Part shown: one piece after another, positions 1-8,674 of the stretch
Numbering within the stretch: the first letter of the stretch is position 1
Layout of the letters: each line of letters starts with the position of its first letter
Source: Streptomyces nojiriensis
Lineage (GTDB): Bacteria > Actinomycetota > Actinomycetes > Streptomycetales > Streptomycetaceae
Length of the DNA stretch: 64,000 bases
Assembly (NCBI RefSeq): GCF_017639205.1
Contig: NZ_CP071139.1
Location: 434,001 to 498,000, forward strand
Direction of reading: 5' to 3'
Position numbers and translations under genes: made by a program
The notes under the pieces: generated by a model
Told to the model about the DNA's origin: nothing
The model's input: only the letters and a program-made list of their open reading frames with translations
Database searches by the model: none

Positions 1-88
1 GGTCACGTCTCGACCGACCACCGGTAGGACTGCTCGTACTGTCGGCAGACCTGCCCGGACTGTCCGCGCCCGGGGCCGCGAGAAACGC

Positions 89-121
89 TGACGGGGTCCC
101 GCACGGTGCGGGACCCCGTCA
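89..121 (-). terminator. Strong hairpin terminator downstream of the surface-protein gene
   Basis: Perfect 15-bp stem (arms 89-103 and 107-121) with a 3-base cgg loop. It lies 86 bp beyond the stop of the minus-strand gene that ends at 207, as expected for an intrinsic terminator. It could also serve any plus-strand gene ending near position 91, since the hairpin is symmetrical. Confidence 0.85.
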
Positions 122-206
122 GGCGACTGCACGGGCAACGCCCAGGTCCGGGGGCAGGAACCCTACGGTCCGGTGGCGCTGGACCGGCGGGGCCGGACGT
201 GGCCGG

Positions 207-1700
207 TCAGGCCGTCGTACGGCGGCGTCGGCCGGTACCGGCCACCAGCGCCGCGCCCATGGCCAGCGCCACGCCGGCGCCTCCGAGCGCCCAGCTGGTG
301 GCCGCGTCGGCACCGGTTGCGGCGAGCTCCCCGCCGGACTCGGTGGTGGTTCCGGAGTGGCCGGTGGTGCCGGTGTCGCTGATCGGCGTCGTGGTGGTGC
401 CGCCGTTCGGGGCGGGCCGGTTGCCGGTGTTCGTGTCCGGGGCGGCGGCCAGGATCTTCACCAGGACCGGGCGGCTCTCGCTCCGGATGTTCCCGCCGAT
501 CTCGAGGACCGTACCGGAGGCCCGGAACTGCGCGAAGCCGAGCGGCGTATCGGCGGTGAACCGGATGCGCAGCTTGACGTCGAACGCCTTGCCCGCGGGA
601 ACGGCGCCGCCGGCGAGGTGGTTGACGACGTAGACGCCGTCGCTGTAGCCGAGTTCCGCGCGCTCCCAGCCGTTCCTGCCGTAGACCTCGACCTCCAGCT
701 GCTCGCCTTCCGTCGGGACCCAGTCGGGTCGGGCGAGGCTGAAGTACAGGTGGAAGTCGGCCAGGGCCGGCTTGCCGGAGTTGTCGACGTGGACGGTGAG
801 GTCCTGCCAGGCCCCGCCCACCGCGATGCCGTCGGGCAGACCGCCGATGGTGAGCTCGGGGCCTTCGGTGACGACGGGCAGGTCGGTGTTGGGGGCCGCG
901 CCCGTGATGGCGGTGTTGTACCAGGCCGAGGGCGAGGCGCTGGTCTTGCCGCCGACGCGGCTCCTGCCGTCGGAGGTGAGGTCGAATGCGACGACCGGGG
1001 TGTCCGCGGCGAAGCTGATCCGCACGTCGACGTCGAAGACGGCGTCGACGGCCACGGAGGCGGTCGTGGCGAGCCTGTAGTCGAGCCCGGGGCCGCGCTC
1101 CGGGCCGTGAACCAGCTTCGCCGGCTGCCAGGAGACGGACCCGTCCCCGGCGGTGACCCGCTGCTCGACCTTGACCTGCGAGGCCTTGATCTTCCCGTCC
1201 CACTGCATGACGGAGATCTCGGGCGTGTAGTTCGGAACGGCGAGGTGGCCGGTGTTGTCGACCCGCACGGTCAGCGGGGTCCAGCTGCCGTCGGCCTTGA
1301 AACCGGCCTTCGGGATCCCCCGCACGCTGACCTCGGGGCCCATGAGCATCCCGGTGGGCGGCTCCTCGTCGGGGTCCTCGGCCGCAGCGCCTGCGGCGTC
1401 CTTGGCCGGCGCCTGGGCGGCCGGGGGTACGGGCGTTCCGGCGGCCGGCGGCTGCGGGGCGGCCGGCGGTGCCACCGCGGGCCCCCCGGCCGTCGGCTCG
1501 GCCGCGGTGCCGGTGGCGGCGGGCTTCTCCGCCTCCGCCTGGGTCGTCGGCCCGGCGACCGGCGCCGAGTCGCCCTTCGGCTCGGCATCCGGCACGGTCA
1601 CGGCCGGCTGCCTCTGCTCTTCGGCCATCGCGGGCGTGGTCAGCAGGACCGGACCGACGACGGCCGCGGCCGCGACGGCGGCGATACGCTTGATCTTCAC
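207..1700 (-). CDS. Sortase-anchored surface protein with LAXTG motif and two tandem beta-type domains
   Basis: Secreted, wall-anchored protein of 497 residues. The GTG start at 1700 is preceded by a purine-rich GAGGGGG site and opens directly into a signal peptide (KIKR, then a hydrophobic Ala/Val run ending TPAMA). A Pro/Ala-rich linker follows, then two related domains. Each begins GPE(V/L)..(R/G)G(I/L)P and continues with a (T/D)LTV(R/H)VDN(T/S)G strand, suggesting an internally duplicated extracellular fold. The C-terminus carries LAATG at about 459-463, a hydrophobic helix and an RRRR tail, the class-E sortase signal of streptomycetes. No sortase gene is in the window, so anchoring must be done in trans. 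The ligand or function of the two domains is unknown. It stands alone and ends at the strong hairpin at 89-121. Confidence 0.85.
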   Translation of the reverse strand: MKIKRIAAVAAAAVVGPVLLTTPAMAEEQRQPAVTVPDAEPKGDSAPVAGPTTQAEAEKPAATGTAAEPTAGGPAVAPPAAPQPPAAGTPVPPAAQAPAKDAAGAAAEDPDEEPPTGMLMGPEVSVRGIPKAGFKADGSWTPLTVRVDNTGHLAVPNYTPEISVMQWDGKIKASQVKVEQRVTAGDGSVSWQPAKLVHGPERGPGLDYRLATTASVAVDAVFDVDVRISFAADTPVVAFDLTSDGRSRVGGKTSASPSAWYNTAITGAAPNTDLPVVTEGPELTIGGLPDGIAVGGAWQDLTVHVDNSGKPALADFHLYFSLARPDWVPTEGEQLEVEVYGRNGWERAELGYSDGVYVVNHLAGGAVPAGKAFDVKLRIRFTADTPLGFAQFRASGTVLEIGGNIRSESRPVLVKILAAAPDTNTGNRPAPNGGTTTTPISDTGTTGHSGTTTESGGELAATGADAATSWALGGAGVALAMGAALVAGTGRRRRTTA

Positions 1701-1973
1701 TTCTGGGATCCCCCTCGTTTTGAACATGCTCAGATTAGAGGGAGCAGTGGGGCGGGTGTCCGAAAATCGGATCACGGGTCGGACAAGACTTCCGGACGCT
1801 CCCGCTCCGCCCCGCGCGCACCCCCAACCACCGGACCACCGCTACGCGTCGTGCCCCTCGGGAGGCGGGCGGGGCGGGGTCCGTCCTCCGAGGTCCATTA
1901 GGGTCCATCACGGCGACCCGGCGCCCGGGCCGCGCGGCGCGGGTCGGCAACGGCCCCGGGGACAGGGGGAACC

Positions 1974-3665
1974 ATGGAGTCTTTGCTGCCCGGTGACCCG
2001 CCGGAGATCGGCGGGTACCGTCTGCTGGCCCGGCTCGGTGCGGGGGGCATGGGCGAGGTGTTCCTGGCGCGGACGGCGTCCGGGCGGGCACTGGCGCTGA
2101 AGACCGTGCACCGCGAACTGAGCCTGGACGCCGACTTCGCGCACCGCTTCGACCGGGAGATACGCACCAGCGACCGGGTGCGCAGCCCCTGGACGGTGTC
2201 GGTGGTCGATTTCAGCGCGCCGGGCGCGTCACCGCAGTGGCTGGCGACCGAGTACGTGCCCGCGCCGTCCCTGGGTGACTGGGTACGCGGATGGGGGCCG
2301 CTGCAGGCCCAGGCCGTCCGGAGCCTGGGACAGCAACTCTCGGCGGCACTGGTCGGCGTACGGGCGGCAGGGGTGGTCCACCGCGACATCAAACCGGCGA
2401 ACGTACTGCTCGGCACGGAGCGGCCCTTCCTCATCGACTTCGGCATCGCCCGCACGGTCCGCGACCCGCGGCACACCCGCACCGGCACGGTCATCGGCAC
2501 GCCCGGCTTCCTGGCACCGGAACAGGCCACCGGCGCGGTGGCCGGGGCCGCGGCCGACGTGTTCTCCCTCGCCGCGGTACTCGTGTACGCGGCGACCGGC
2601 CGGAGTCCCTTCCTCGCGGACGGCGAAGAACTCGACCTGCCGGCCCTGCTCTACCGGATCGTGCACGAAGAACCCCGGCTCGACGGGGTGCCGCAGCCGC
2701 TGCACGCTCTGGTGAGGGAGTGCCTGGCCAAAGACCCGCAACAGCGTCCCCGTGCCGAGGAGATGGCGGCACGGCTGGCCGACGACGGGCCGGAACAAGG
2801 CTGGGGACCCGCCGCACCCCGGGCCCTGGCGGCGGAGGCCGGACGCCGGGAGGCCGAACTCCGTCACCTCCTCGCCCTCCCCCCAGCGCCCACCCACACC
2901 CCCGGGGCGGACGGCCCTCCCCCCGCGGCCGTGCCCGCATCCGTGCCTACGGCCGTGCCGGTCCCGCTGTCGCCTCCGCCGCCGTCGCCGTCGCCGTCGG
3001 CGCTGCCGGGCGTGCACGCCGGTGCCGGGACTCCGCCGTACTCCCCCGCACCCCCGAGGCGCGCGCCGGGGCGGGCAGTCCTGCGCTCGCGGGGCGCCGG
3101 TACGGCAGCGGGAGCCGCCGCCGTCACCGCCGCGGCCGTCGCGCTCGCGGTATGGCTTCCCGGACACGGCGACGACGGCGACGGGCGCGGGGCGCCCTCC
3201 CCCGGAGCCTCGGCACCGTCCTCGCCCGGGGCGTCCTCACCCACGCCGTCGGCGGGCCCGGCAGGAGCGCTGCCGGCCTCGTGGGCCGGTACATGGGCGG
3301 GTACCGGACCCGGAACACCGGACGCGGACGGTGTGTCCCGGGCACGCACCGGCGAGTTCTCGGTCACCGTCACACTGAACGGCGGAACGGTGGGCGAACT
3401 GGTGGGCCGACAGGTCAGCGACCTCAAGGAGGCCGCCACCGGGCGGAACCTCGGATGCACCGAAGCCCTGCGGCTCCAGCAGATCCGCGGGAACACCGCG
3501 GTGTTCGAAGCGGCCACCAGCCATCCCACCGACCGTGCCGCGGTCCTCGAGTGCCCCCGGGGCAACCTGTACGTGCTGACGATGACGGAACCGGACCGCC
3601 TCACACTGGAATCGGAGGGCGCCCAGTCGGCAGGAGCTCCCACGGCGCTGAACCGCCGCCCGTGA
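1974..3665 (+). CDS. Transmembrane Ser/Thr protein kinase, PknB-like
   Basis: Eukaryotic-type kinase of 563 residues. Residues about 14-265 form the kinase domain: glycine loop GAGGMGEV from 22, ATP-binding Lys43, catalytic HRDIKPANV with Asp138, and DFG at 155-157. A long Pro/Ala/Ser-rich juxtamembrane segment follows. One hydrophobic helix around residue 380 leads to an extracellular Ser/Pro-rich stalk and a small C-terminal domain with two cysteines that may form a disulfide. There are no PASTA repeats, so the sensed ligand is not predicted. All catalytic residues are present and it should be active. The start ATG follows a GGGGGAACC purine run. No partner phosphatase lies next to it. Confidence 0.92.
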   Translation: MESLLPGDPPEIGGYRLLARLGAGGMGEVFLARTASGRALALKTVHRELSLDADFAHRFDREIRTSDRVRSPWTVSVVDFSAPGASPQWLATEYVPAPSLGDWVRGWGPLQAQAVRSLGQQLSAALVGVRAAGVVHRDIKPANVLLGTERPFLIDFGIARTVRDPRHTRTGTVIGTPGFLAPEQATGAVAGAAADVFSLAAVLVYAATGRSPFLADGEELDLPALLYRIVHEEPRLDGVPQPLHALVRECLAKDPQQRPRAEEMAARLADDGPEQGWGPAAPRALAAEAGRREAELRHLLALPPAPTHTPGADGPPPAAVPASVPTAVPVPLSPPPPSPSPSALPGVHAGAGTPPYSPAPPRRAPGRAVLRSRGAGTAAGAAAVTAAAVALAVWLPGHGDDGDGRGAPSPGASAPSSPGASSPTPSAGPAGALPASWAGTWAGTGPGTPDADGVSRARTGEFSVTVTLNGGTVGELVGRQVSDLKEAATGRNLGCTEALRLQQIRGNTAVFEAATSHPTDRAAVLECPRGNLYVLTMTEPDRLTLESEGAQSAGAPTALNRRP

Positions 3666-3714
3666 CCCCCACGCCTTTGACCTCGACCGGACTTGATGTT
3701 CTACACATGGAGGC

Positions 3715-4287
3715 ATGACCACTCCACTGCGTCTCGCTCTCGTCGTCGGCAGCACCCGGGAAGGCCGGTTCGGCCCCACCGTCGCCCGCTGGTTCGAAAC
3801 GGTCGCCGCCGCCCGCACCGACATCGAACTCACCGTCGCCGACCTCGCGGACGCCGACCTCCCGGCACACTGGACCACCGACCTCACGCCCCGCGGCCAC
3901 GCATTCGTCGAACGCCTCGCCGCAGCGGACGCCTTCGTGGTCCTCACCCCCGAGTACAACCACTCCTTCCCGGCCTCCCTGAAACAGGCCATCGACATCA
4001 CCGGACCCGTCTGGCGGCGCAAACCGGTCGGATTCGTGTCCTACGGCGGCCTCTCCGGCGGCCTGCGCGCCGTCGAGCAGCTCCGCCCCGTCTTCGCCGA
4101 ACTCCACGCCACCACGGTCCGCGAAACCGTCAGCTTCCACCGGTTCCCCTTCGACGAATCAGGGACACCGCACGACAGCGACACCGCCGCGCACGCCGCA
4201 ACGGCCCTCCTCGACGACCTCCACTGGTGGGGCCACGCCCTGCGCACCGCACGCCGACACGACGAGACCCTGCGTGAAACCGCCTGA
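3715..4287 (+). CDS. NAD(P)H-dependent FMN reductase family oxidoreductase
   Basis: Flavodoxin-fold reductase of 190 residues, the usual family length. It shows the FMN-phosphate loop GSTREGR near residue 12, the PEYNHSFP motif near residue 80 and the SYGGLSGG loop, all typical of the NADPH-dependent FMN reductase family (azoreductase/quinone reductase relatives). It is expected to be cytosolic and to reduce quinones, azo compounds or flavin with NAD(P)H. The GGAGG just upstream is only 2 bases from the ATG, too close to act normally. A possible promoter (TTGACC at 3677, weak -10 near 3702) would place transcription start at the ATG, giving a leaderless message. The physiological substrate is not predictable. 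Confidence 0.9.
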   Translation: MTTPLRLALVVGSTREGRFGPTVARWFETVAAARTDIELTVADLADADLPAHWTTDLTPRGHAFVERLAAADAFVVLTPEYNHSFPASLKQAIDITGPVWRRKPVGFVSYGGLSGGLRAVEQLRPVFAELHATTVRETVSFHRFPFDESGTPHDSDTAAHAATALLDDLHWWGHALRTARRHDETLRETA

Positions 4288-4328
4288 CGGACCCCGACGC
4301 CCCTTCAGCGGGCGGCCGGTGCACGGGC

Positions 4329-5555
4329 TCAGGTGGGAACGGCACGCGGCAGCGCGGGGCCGCGCAGGACGTCCAGCCGTGCCTGCGCCAGCCGCAGATG
4401 ACGGGGGTCCAGGGCGGGCAGGGCTCCCAGCAGAGCGAGCAGTTCGGGCCCCGAGCCGACCACCGAAGCCCGGTCCCTGACCTGGGACCAGCAGTACAGC
4501 GCCCCGGCCGCCGCGGCGTAGACCTCGGGAGCAGCCGCCCCCTGACCGGCCAGCCGGACCCGGCAGGCGCCCATCCACAACCCCGTCGCCAGCAGGAAGT
4601 CACCCGCCATCCGCGCCAGATCCGCTCGGATCTCCGCCCACTGGACCGCTTCCGGGGAGGAGAACCCGTACACGTGCCGGACGTGCTCCTCCCAGGCCCC
4701 GGCCAGAGCAGCCGCCTCCGCATGACGGCCCCCGGTCGCCAGCGCATGGATGTACGGACGCGGATCCCCGCCGGCGGGCGGAGCGGCCGGCCCGCTCCCG
4801 TGCTGCAACCACCCCTGCAGGTCCGGCCCCTGCCGATCCGGCGTTTGCTGTGGAGGTAGTTGCTGCGTGCCGGGGCCCGTGCCCAGCTCGCGGGCCGTCG
4901 GCAGAACCAGCGCACCCGGCGGAAGGCCCGCGGCCCCCGCCGCCAGGGCATGCAGCTGCACATCGGCCGGCCGGACCGGACCGCGGCGCAACTGCTCGAT
5001 CCAGTGCCGCGTGTAACCGCTGACCGTGCCGTTCCCCGCCGCGAAGCCCGGCGGACACACCACCCCGACCACCACCCCACCCGGCAGGCCCGGCAGACCG
5101 CCCCACTCCTGGAGCAACGGCCACGCCTCCCGGTCCGCCACCAGATCGACGAGCACCCTCGTCGACCCGGCAGGACGGGCCCGCAACTCACCCACCACCC
5201 AGTCCCACGGCACAGCCGTGTACCGCACAGCTGCCCGTGCCGTCCCCGCCAACGCCAGAAACAGCCCGCGGCCACGCCGGCCGGCCGTGAGCCGACCCGA
5301 GAGGTAGACGAACAACGGACCCGGAGTCACAGCCGCCGCACGCAACCGCACCAGCACCGTGTTCGGATCACCCACCCCGTCCAGACACACCATGTCGGTG
5401 GGGAGTTCGCTCCCCAGCAACACCGAAGCCGGCACCATCCCAAGAGCCGCGACATTCGCACTGGGGGCGAGATGCACCGCCCGGCGGGACACCGCCGCGT
5501 CCCCCGCCACGAGTAGGACATGACCCCGCTGCTGCCCCGGACCGATCAAGTACAT
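4329..5555 (-). CDS. Degenerate caspase-like protein with helical C-terminus, function unknown
   Basis: About 408 residues from the ATG at 5555; the frame is open further upstream, so the start is uncertain. The first 220 residues follow a caspase/peptidase C14 pattern: a hydrophobic strand (GHVLLVAGD), a VRLRAAA helix, then PGPLFVYLSGRLT where active relatives have VYY.GHG. A strand TRVLVDLVAD falls where DxCxSG would carry the nucleophile. Both the His and Cys are therefore absent. The remainder is Ala/Leu-rich, probably a TPR-like helical array that binds a partner. It is divergent from the PPTase pair, separated by 85 bp, and convergent with the FMN reductase. The fold assignment is my inference; the gene itself is well supported by codon pattern and length. 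Confidence 0.7.
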   Translation of the reverse strand: MYLIGPGQQRGHVLLVAGDAAVSRRAVHLAPSANVAALGMVPASVLLGSELPTDMVCLDGVGDPNTVLVRLRAAAVTPGPLFVYLSGRLTAGRRGRGLFLALAGTARAAVRYTAVPWDWVVGELRARPAGSTRVLVDLVADREAWPLLQEWGGLPGLPGGVVVGVVCPPGFAAGNGTVSGYTRHWIEQLRRGPVRPADVQLHALAAGAAGLPPGALVLPTARELGTGPGTQQLPPQQTPDRQGPDLQGWLQHGSGPAAPPAGGDPRPYIHALATGGRHAEAAALAGAWEEHVRHVYGFSSPEAVQWAEIRADLARMAGDFLLATGLWMGACRVRLAGQGAAAPEVYAAAAGALYCWSQVRDRASVVGSGPELLALLGALPALDPRHLRLAQARLDVLRGPALPRAVPT

Positions 5556-5640
5556 GAACAGACCGTACCCACCCCACGAACACCACCACCACCGACCGCC
5601 ACCGGACGGGCCCCACGCAACCTGGTCTACCCTCGGTCGG

Positions 5641-6363
5641 ATGATCGAGTACGTGAACCAACTCGGCCCCGGCGCACCGCGGATCGGGCCGCCGCCCGCG
5701 GGCACGGCCGCCTCGGTATGGTCCCTGGACACCACCGCGGACACGGTCGGCGGGTACCGGGTCCAGGAGGCGGACGCCGTCCTGGACGCCGGGGAACGCG
5801 AGAAGGCCGCGCGGCTGCTGCTGCCCGGCCACCGCCACCGCTATCTCGCCTCGCACCTGGGACTTCGGGTCCTGCTCGGCGCCCGCCTCGGCCTCGACCC
5901 GCGGGAGGTCACCCTGGTGCGGGAGGACTGCCCGTGCTGCGGCGACCCCCACGGCCGTCCCGCCGTCGCCGGCGGCGGGATCCACTTCTCCCTCTCCCAC
6001 AGCGGCGACCTGGCCTACCTCGCCCTCGCCGCCGTCCCGGTCGGCGTGGACATCGAGGAGACACCGGGCGCGGACGCCGTCGCCGACGTCCTGGGCTCCC
6101 TGCATCCGGCGGAGACCGCCGAACTGACCGCCCTCGTACCGTCGCTTCGCCCCGATGCCCTCGCCCGCGTGTGGTGCCGCAAAGAGGCCTGCCTCAAGGC
6201 CTCCGGCACCGGACTCGCCCTGGGCCTGGCCGAACCGTACGTCGGCTCCTCCCCCGCCCCGGCGCCCGTGCCGGGCTGGATCCTCACCGACCTGCCCGCT
6301 CCCGACGGCTACGCCGCCGCCCTCGCCATAGCCGACCGCCAGGAGCGGGGGAACCGGGCATGA
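5641..6363 (+). CDS. 4'-phosphopantetheinyl transferase, Sfp type
   Basis: Enzyme of 240 residues that moves the phosphopantetheine arm of CoA onto a serine of carrier domains. The hallmark motifs are present: FSLSHSGD near 116-122, VGVDIEE at 134-140 (Mg-binding Asp137) and WCRKEACLK at 178-186 (Glu182, Lys186). This length and layout fit the Sfp/EntD class that activates peptide synthetases. The NRPS operon at 15.5-27 kb has at least four carrier domains that would need it, though the two loci are 9 kb apart. The ribosome-binding site is weak. Its stop overlaps the next start in ATGA, so the SUMF1-fold protein is translationally coupled to it. Confidence 0.93.
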   Translation: MIEYVNQLGPGAPRIGPPPAGTAASVWSLDTTADTVGGYRVQEADAVLDAGEREKAARLLLPGHRHRYLASHLGLRVLLGARLGLDPREVTLVREDCPCCGDPHGRPAVAGGGIHFSLSHSGDLAYLALAAVPVGVDIEETPGADAVADVLGSLHPAETAELTALVPSLRPDALARVWCRKEACLKASGTGLALGLAEPYVGSSPAPAPVPGWILTDLPAPDGYAAALAIADRQERGNRA

Positions 6364-7037
6364 TGATCACCGTCCCGGGCGGACACGTCACCCTCTCGGA
6401 CCGCCGCACCGAACGCAGCTGGACGGTCGAGGTCGCCCCGTACCTCCTCGCGGCGTACCCGCTCACCCGGGCCGACTACGCACAGGTGGCCGGAACGCAC
6501 CCCGACAGCGGGCAGGACGGGGGGCGGCTCCCGGCGCACAGCGTGTCGTGGTGGGACGCGGTCCGGTACTGCAACGCCCTGTCCCTGCGGGAAGGACTGG
6601 CCCCCGCCTACGACCTCGCCGACACGGCAGACGCCGCCGACTGCGTGGACGACCCCATCGCGTGGGACCCGGACGCGGACGGCTACCGGCTGCCCACCGA
6701 GGCCGAATGGGAACACGCCTGCCGGGCCGGCACCGCAGGCCCCCGCTACGGGCCCCTCGACGACATCGCCTGGCACCGCGGGAACTCCGGGGAACGGATC
6801 CACGAGGTCGGCGGCCGCCGTCCCAACCCGTGGGGCCTGTACGACATGCTCGGCAACGTCTGGGAGTGGTGCTGGGACCTCTACGACCCCGAGGTGTACG
6901 GCTCCTACCGGGTGCTGCGGGGCGGCGGCTGGTTCGACGAGCACTGGAGCTGCCGCGCCTCCGTACGCCGGCGCAGCCACCCGACGCTGCGGATCGAGGA
7001 CGTGGGGCTGCGCCTCGCCCGCTCCCCGCGGCCCTGA
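6360..7037 (+). CDS. SUMF1/formylglycine-enzyme-fold protein
   Basis: 225 residues with the SUMF1 fold: V(S)WWDAVRYCNALS, YRLPTEAEWEHACRAG, a GLYDMLGNVWEWC block, VLRGGGWFDEHWSCR and a final VGLRLARS. True formylglycine-generating enzymes bind copper through two cysteines near the C-terminus. Here only one Cys lies in the GGGW block, so it more resembles the EgtB/PvdO-type branches, which act as oxidases or modify secondary metabolites. It overlaps the PPTase stop by 4 bp, so the two are co-translated. A role in tailoring a carrier-bound or peptide substrate is reasonable but unproven. An in-frame second ATG at 6363 is an alternative start. Confidence 0.85.
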   Translation: MMITVPGGHVTLSDRRTERSWTVEVAPYLLAAYPLTRADYAQVAGTHPDSGQDGGRLPAHSVSWWDAVRYCNALSLREGLAPAYDLADTADAADCVDDPIAWDPDADGYRLPTEAEWEHACRAGTAGPRYGPLDDIAWHRGNSGERIHEVGGRRPNPWGLYDMLGNVWEWCWDLYDPEVYGSYRVLRGGGWFDEHWSCRASVRRRSHPTLRIEDVGLRLARSPRP

Positions 7038-7085
7038 CCCGCCGTTCGTTGACTTCGGCGCGGCAGGCAGGGCCTCGTGCGGACG

Positions 7086-8429
7086 TCAGGACTGCGGCGA
7101 CGGCACCTCCGGCGCCAGTGAATTGCCCGTGGGGATGCGGCCGCAGTCGGACGGGGCCGGCCTGCCCGCGAAGCGGTCGCCCAGCCAGCCCAGCGCGGCG
7201 GGGGCCCAGGCCACGGAGGCACCCGTGTGGCTGAGCAGCTCGTACTGGCTGTACTTGACGGCGGAGTTGCCGGTGGCGCAGTACTGCCGGGCGAGCGCCC
7301 GCACGTCTCCGGAAACCATGACGCCGTCGCCCGTTCCGATTCCCGGGTGGTTGCCGAAGGTCCCCTCCAGGACGCCCGCGTCGCCCTGCGCGATGAACCC
7401 GGGGATGGCGGGGGTGGCCGCCGAGCCGAGGTTGATCTTGTTCATCGCCTCCACGAACGCGGGGATCGAGTTGGGGTCGGCGTACTGCGACTTCGCCATC
7501 TTCTTCCAGGTCAGCCCGGGGTAGCGGCCGATGGCGTCGACGATGGAGCCGTGCTCCAGCTCCTTGTACACCTCCAGGCCGTAGCCGTTGAGATAGGACT
7601 TGAGGTCGATGCCGTAGGAGCGGGAGACTCCGATGACCGCCATGGGGATGACGCCCGACCACGCCAGTGAGCCGTCCACGTACTTCAGGTTGTGCGCCGG
7701 GTCCACGAGCAGGCCGCCCTCGGCGTAGCCGACCAGCTTGCGCTGGACGTCCGGCGCGTAGCTCGGCGCGAGCGCAGCGGCCCAGTTGGTCGCGATGGAG
7801 CCGCCGGAGTAGCCCATGAGGCCGAATGCGGTGGTGGAATTCAGTCCGGTCTGCGCCGACCTGGTCGCGGCGCGGATCGAGTCCAGCGTGTTCGTCCCGT
7901 ACTCCGGCCCCGCGGCGAAGTTCGCCCGCTGTCCCTCGGTGTCCGGGATGACGACGTCGTAGCCCTGCGTCAGCAGTGGCGCCAGGAAGACGGCCTCGAC
8001 GTTCGGGATGAGGCCGCCGAGGCTGACGTTGCCGGCGATGGCACGGGAGGGCCCGTCCTCCGGGCTGAGGGAATCGTAGAACGACTGGTAGGACACCGCC
8101 TTGCTGCGGTCGCCCGTCGGGCTGCGCACCACGGTGGTCACGTTGGCGGCCGGGCGGCCCTGGGCGTCGGTGGTGCGGTAGAGCAGTTGGACCGCCTTCA
8201 AGGGCGTGGAGATGCCGAGGAGGTGGTACTGCAGGGTCCGGGTCTTGAGCACGGTGCCCGGCGCGAACGCGGACAGGGGCGCGCTGCCGCCATAGGTGTA
8301 GAACGGGTCGCCTGTCGTGGAGGTCGCCGCCGCGGGGGCGGACTGGGCGGCGGTGGCCGCCGGCGCGGCGGTCATGGCCGCCGCGGTGACGACGGCGACG
8401 GCGATCAGGCGAACGGCTGCCTTGGACAT
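7086..8429 (-). CDS. Secreted lipase, LIP (secretory lipase) family
   Basis: 447 residues with an N-terminal signal peptide (SKAAVRLIAVAVV... ending ATAA). The alpha/beta-hydrolase nucleophile elbow GYSGGS is at 206-211 with Ser208. The preceding QGYDVVIPDTEG strand and the late LLSHTGA histidine region match the secretory lipase family that includes Candida lipase A-like enzymes and many streptomycete triacylglycerol lipases. The ATG at 8429 follows GAGGAA at good spacing. It faces the SUMF1-fold gene tail to tail and is divergent from the PucR regulator, which is a candidate regulator by position only. Expected role: extracellular hydrolysis of lipids or long-chain esters. Confidence 0.9.
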   Translation of the reverse strand: MSKAAVRLIAVAVVTAAAMTAAPAATAAQSAPAAATSTTGDPFYTYGGSAPLSAFAPGTVLKTRTLQYHLLGISTPLKAVQLLYRTTDAQGRPAANVTTVVRSPTGDRSKAVSYQSFYDSLSPEDGPSRAIAGNVSLGGLIPNVEAVFLAPLLTQGYDVVIPDTEGQRANFAAGPEYGTNTLDSIRAATRSAQTGLNSTTAFGLMGYSGGSIATNWAAALAPSYAPDVQRKLVGYAEGGLLVDPAHNLKYVDGSLAWSGVIPMAVIGVSRSYGIDLKSYLNGYGLEVYKELEHGSIVDAIGRYPGLTWKKMAKSQYADPNSIPAFVEAMNKINLGSAATPAIPGFIAQGDAGVLEGTFGNHPGIGTGDGVMVSGDVRALARQYCATGNSAVKYSQYELLSHTGASVAWAPAALGWLGDRFAGRPAPSDCGRIPTGNSLAPEVPSPQS

Positions 8430-8674
8430 GTGTTCCTCGAATTCCGGGTGGGGGGACTGACGCGCCGGTACGAGGTCGTGTACATCGGCGCGCCAGGCCG
8501 GGGAGGGCGGTCCCCGGCAGGGGGATTGCGGTGCGCGACACGGCCGGGTCTGCCGCGTCTGGCCATCCACCGGCCAGTCGTGTTACCAACCAGTAGGTGA
8601 TGTCCCGGAAACATCATCGAGCCGGTAGGCGGCCGCGTCTCCGGGGCGGGGAACAGAGATGTGCGAGGTGGATT

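Noticed and set aside
2..91. Plus-strand frame reaching a TGA at 89-91 at the left edge, just before the hairpin
   Set aside because: It could be the end of a gene cut by the edge, but codon bias is weak and the sequence is only a short basic run, so it cannot be supported.
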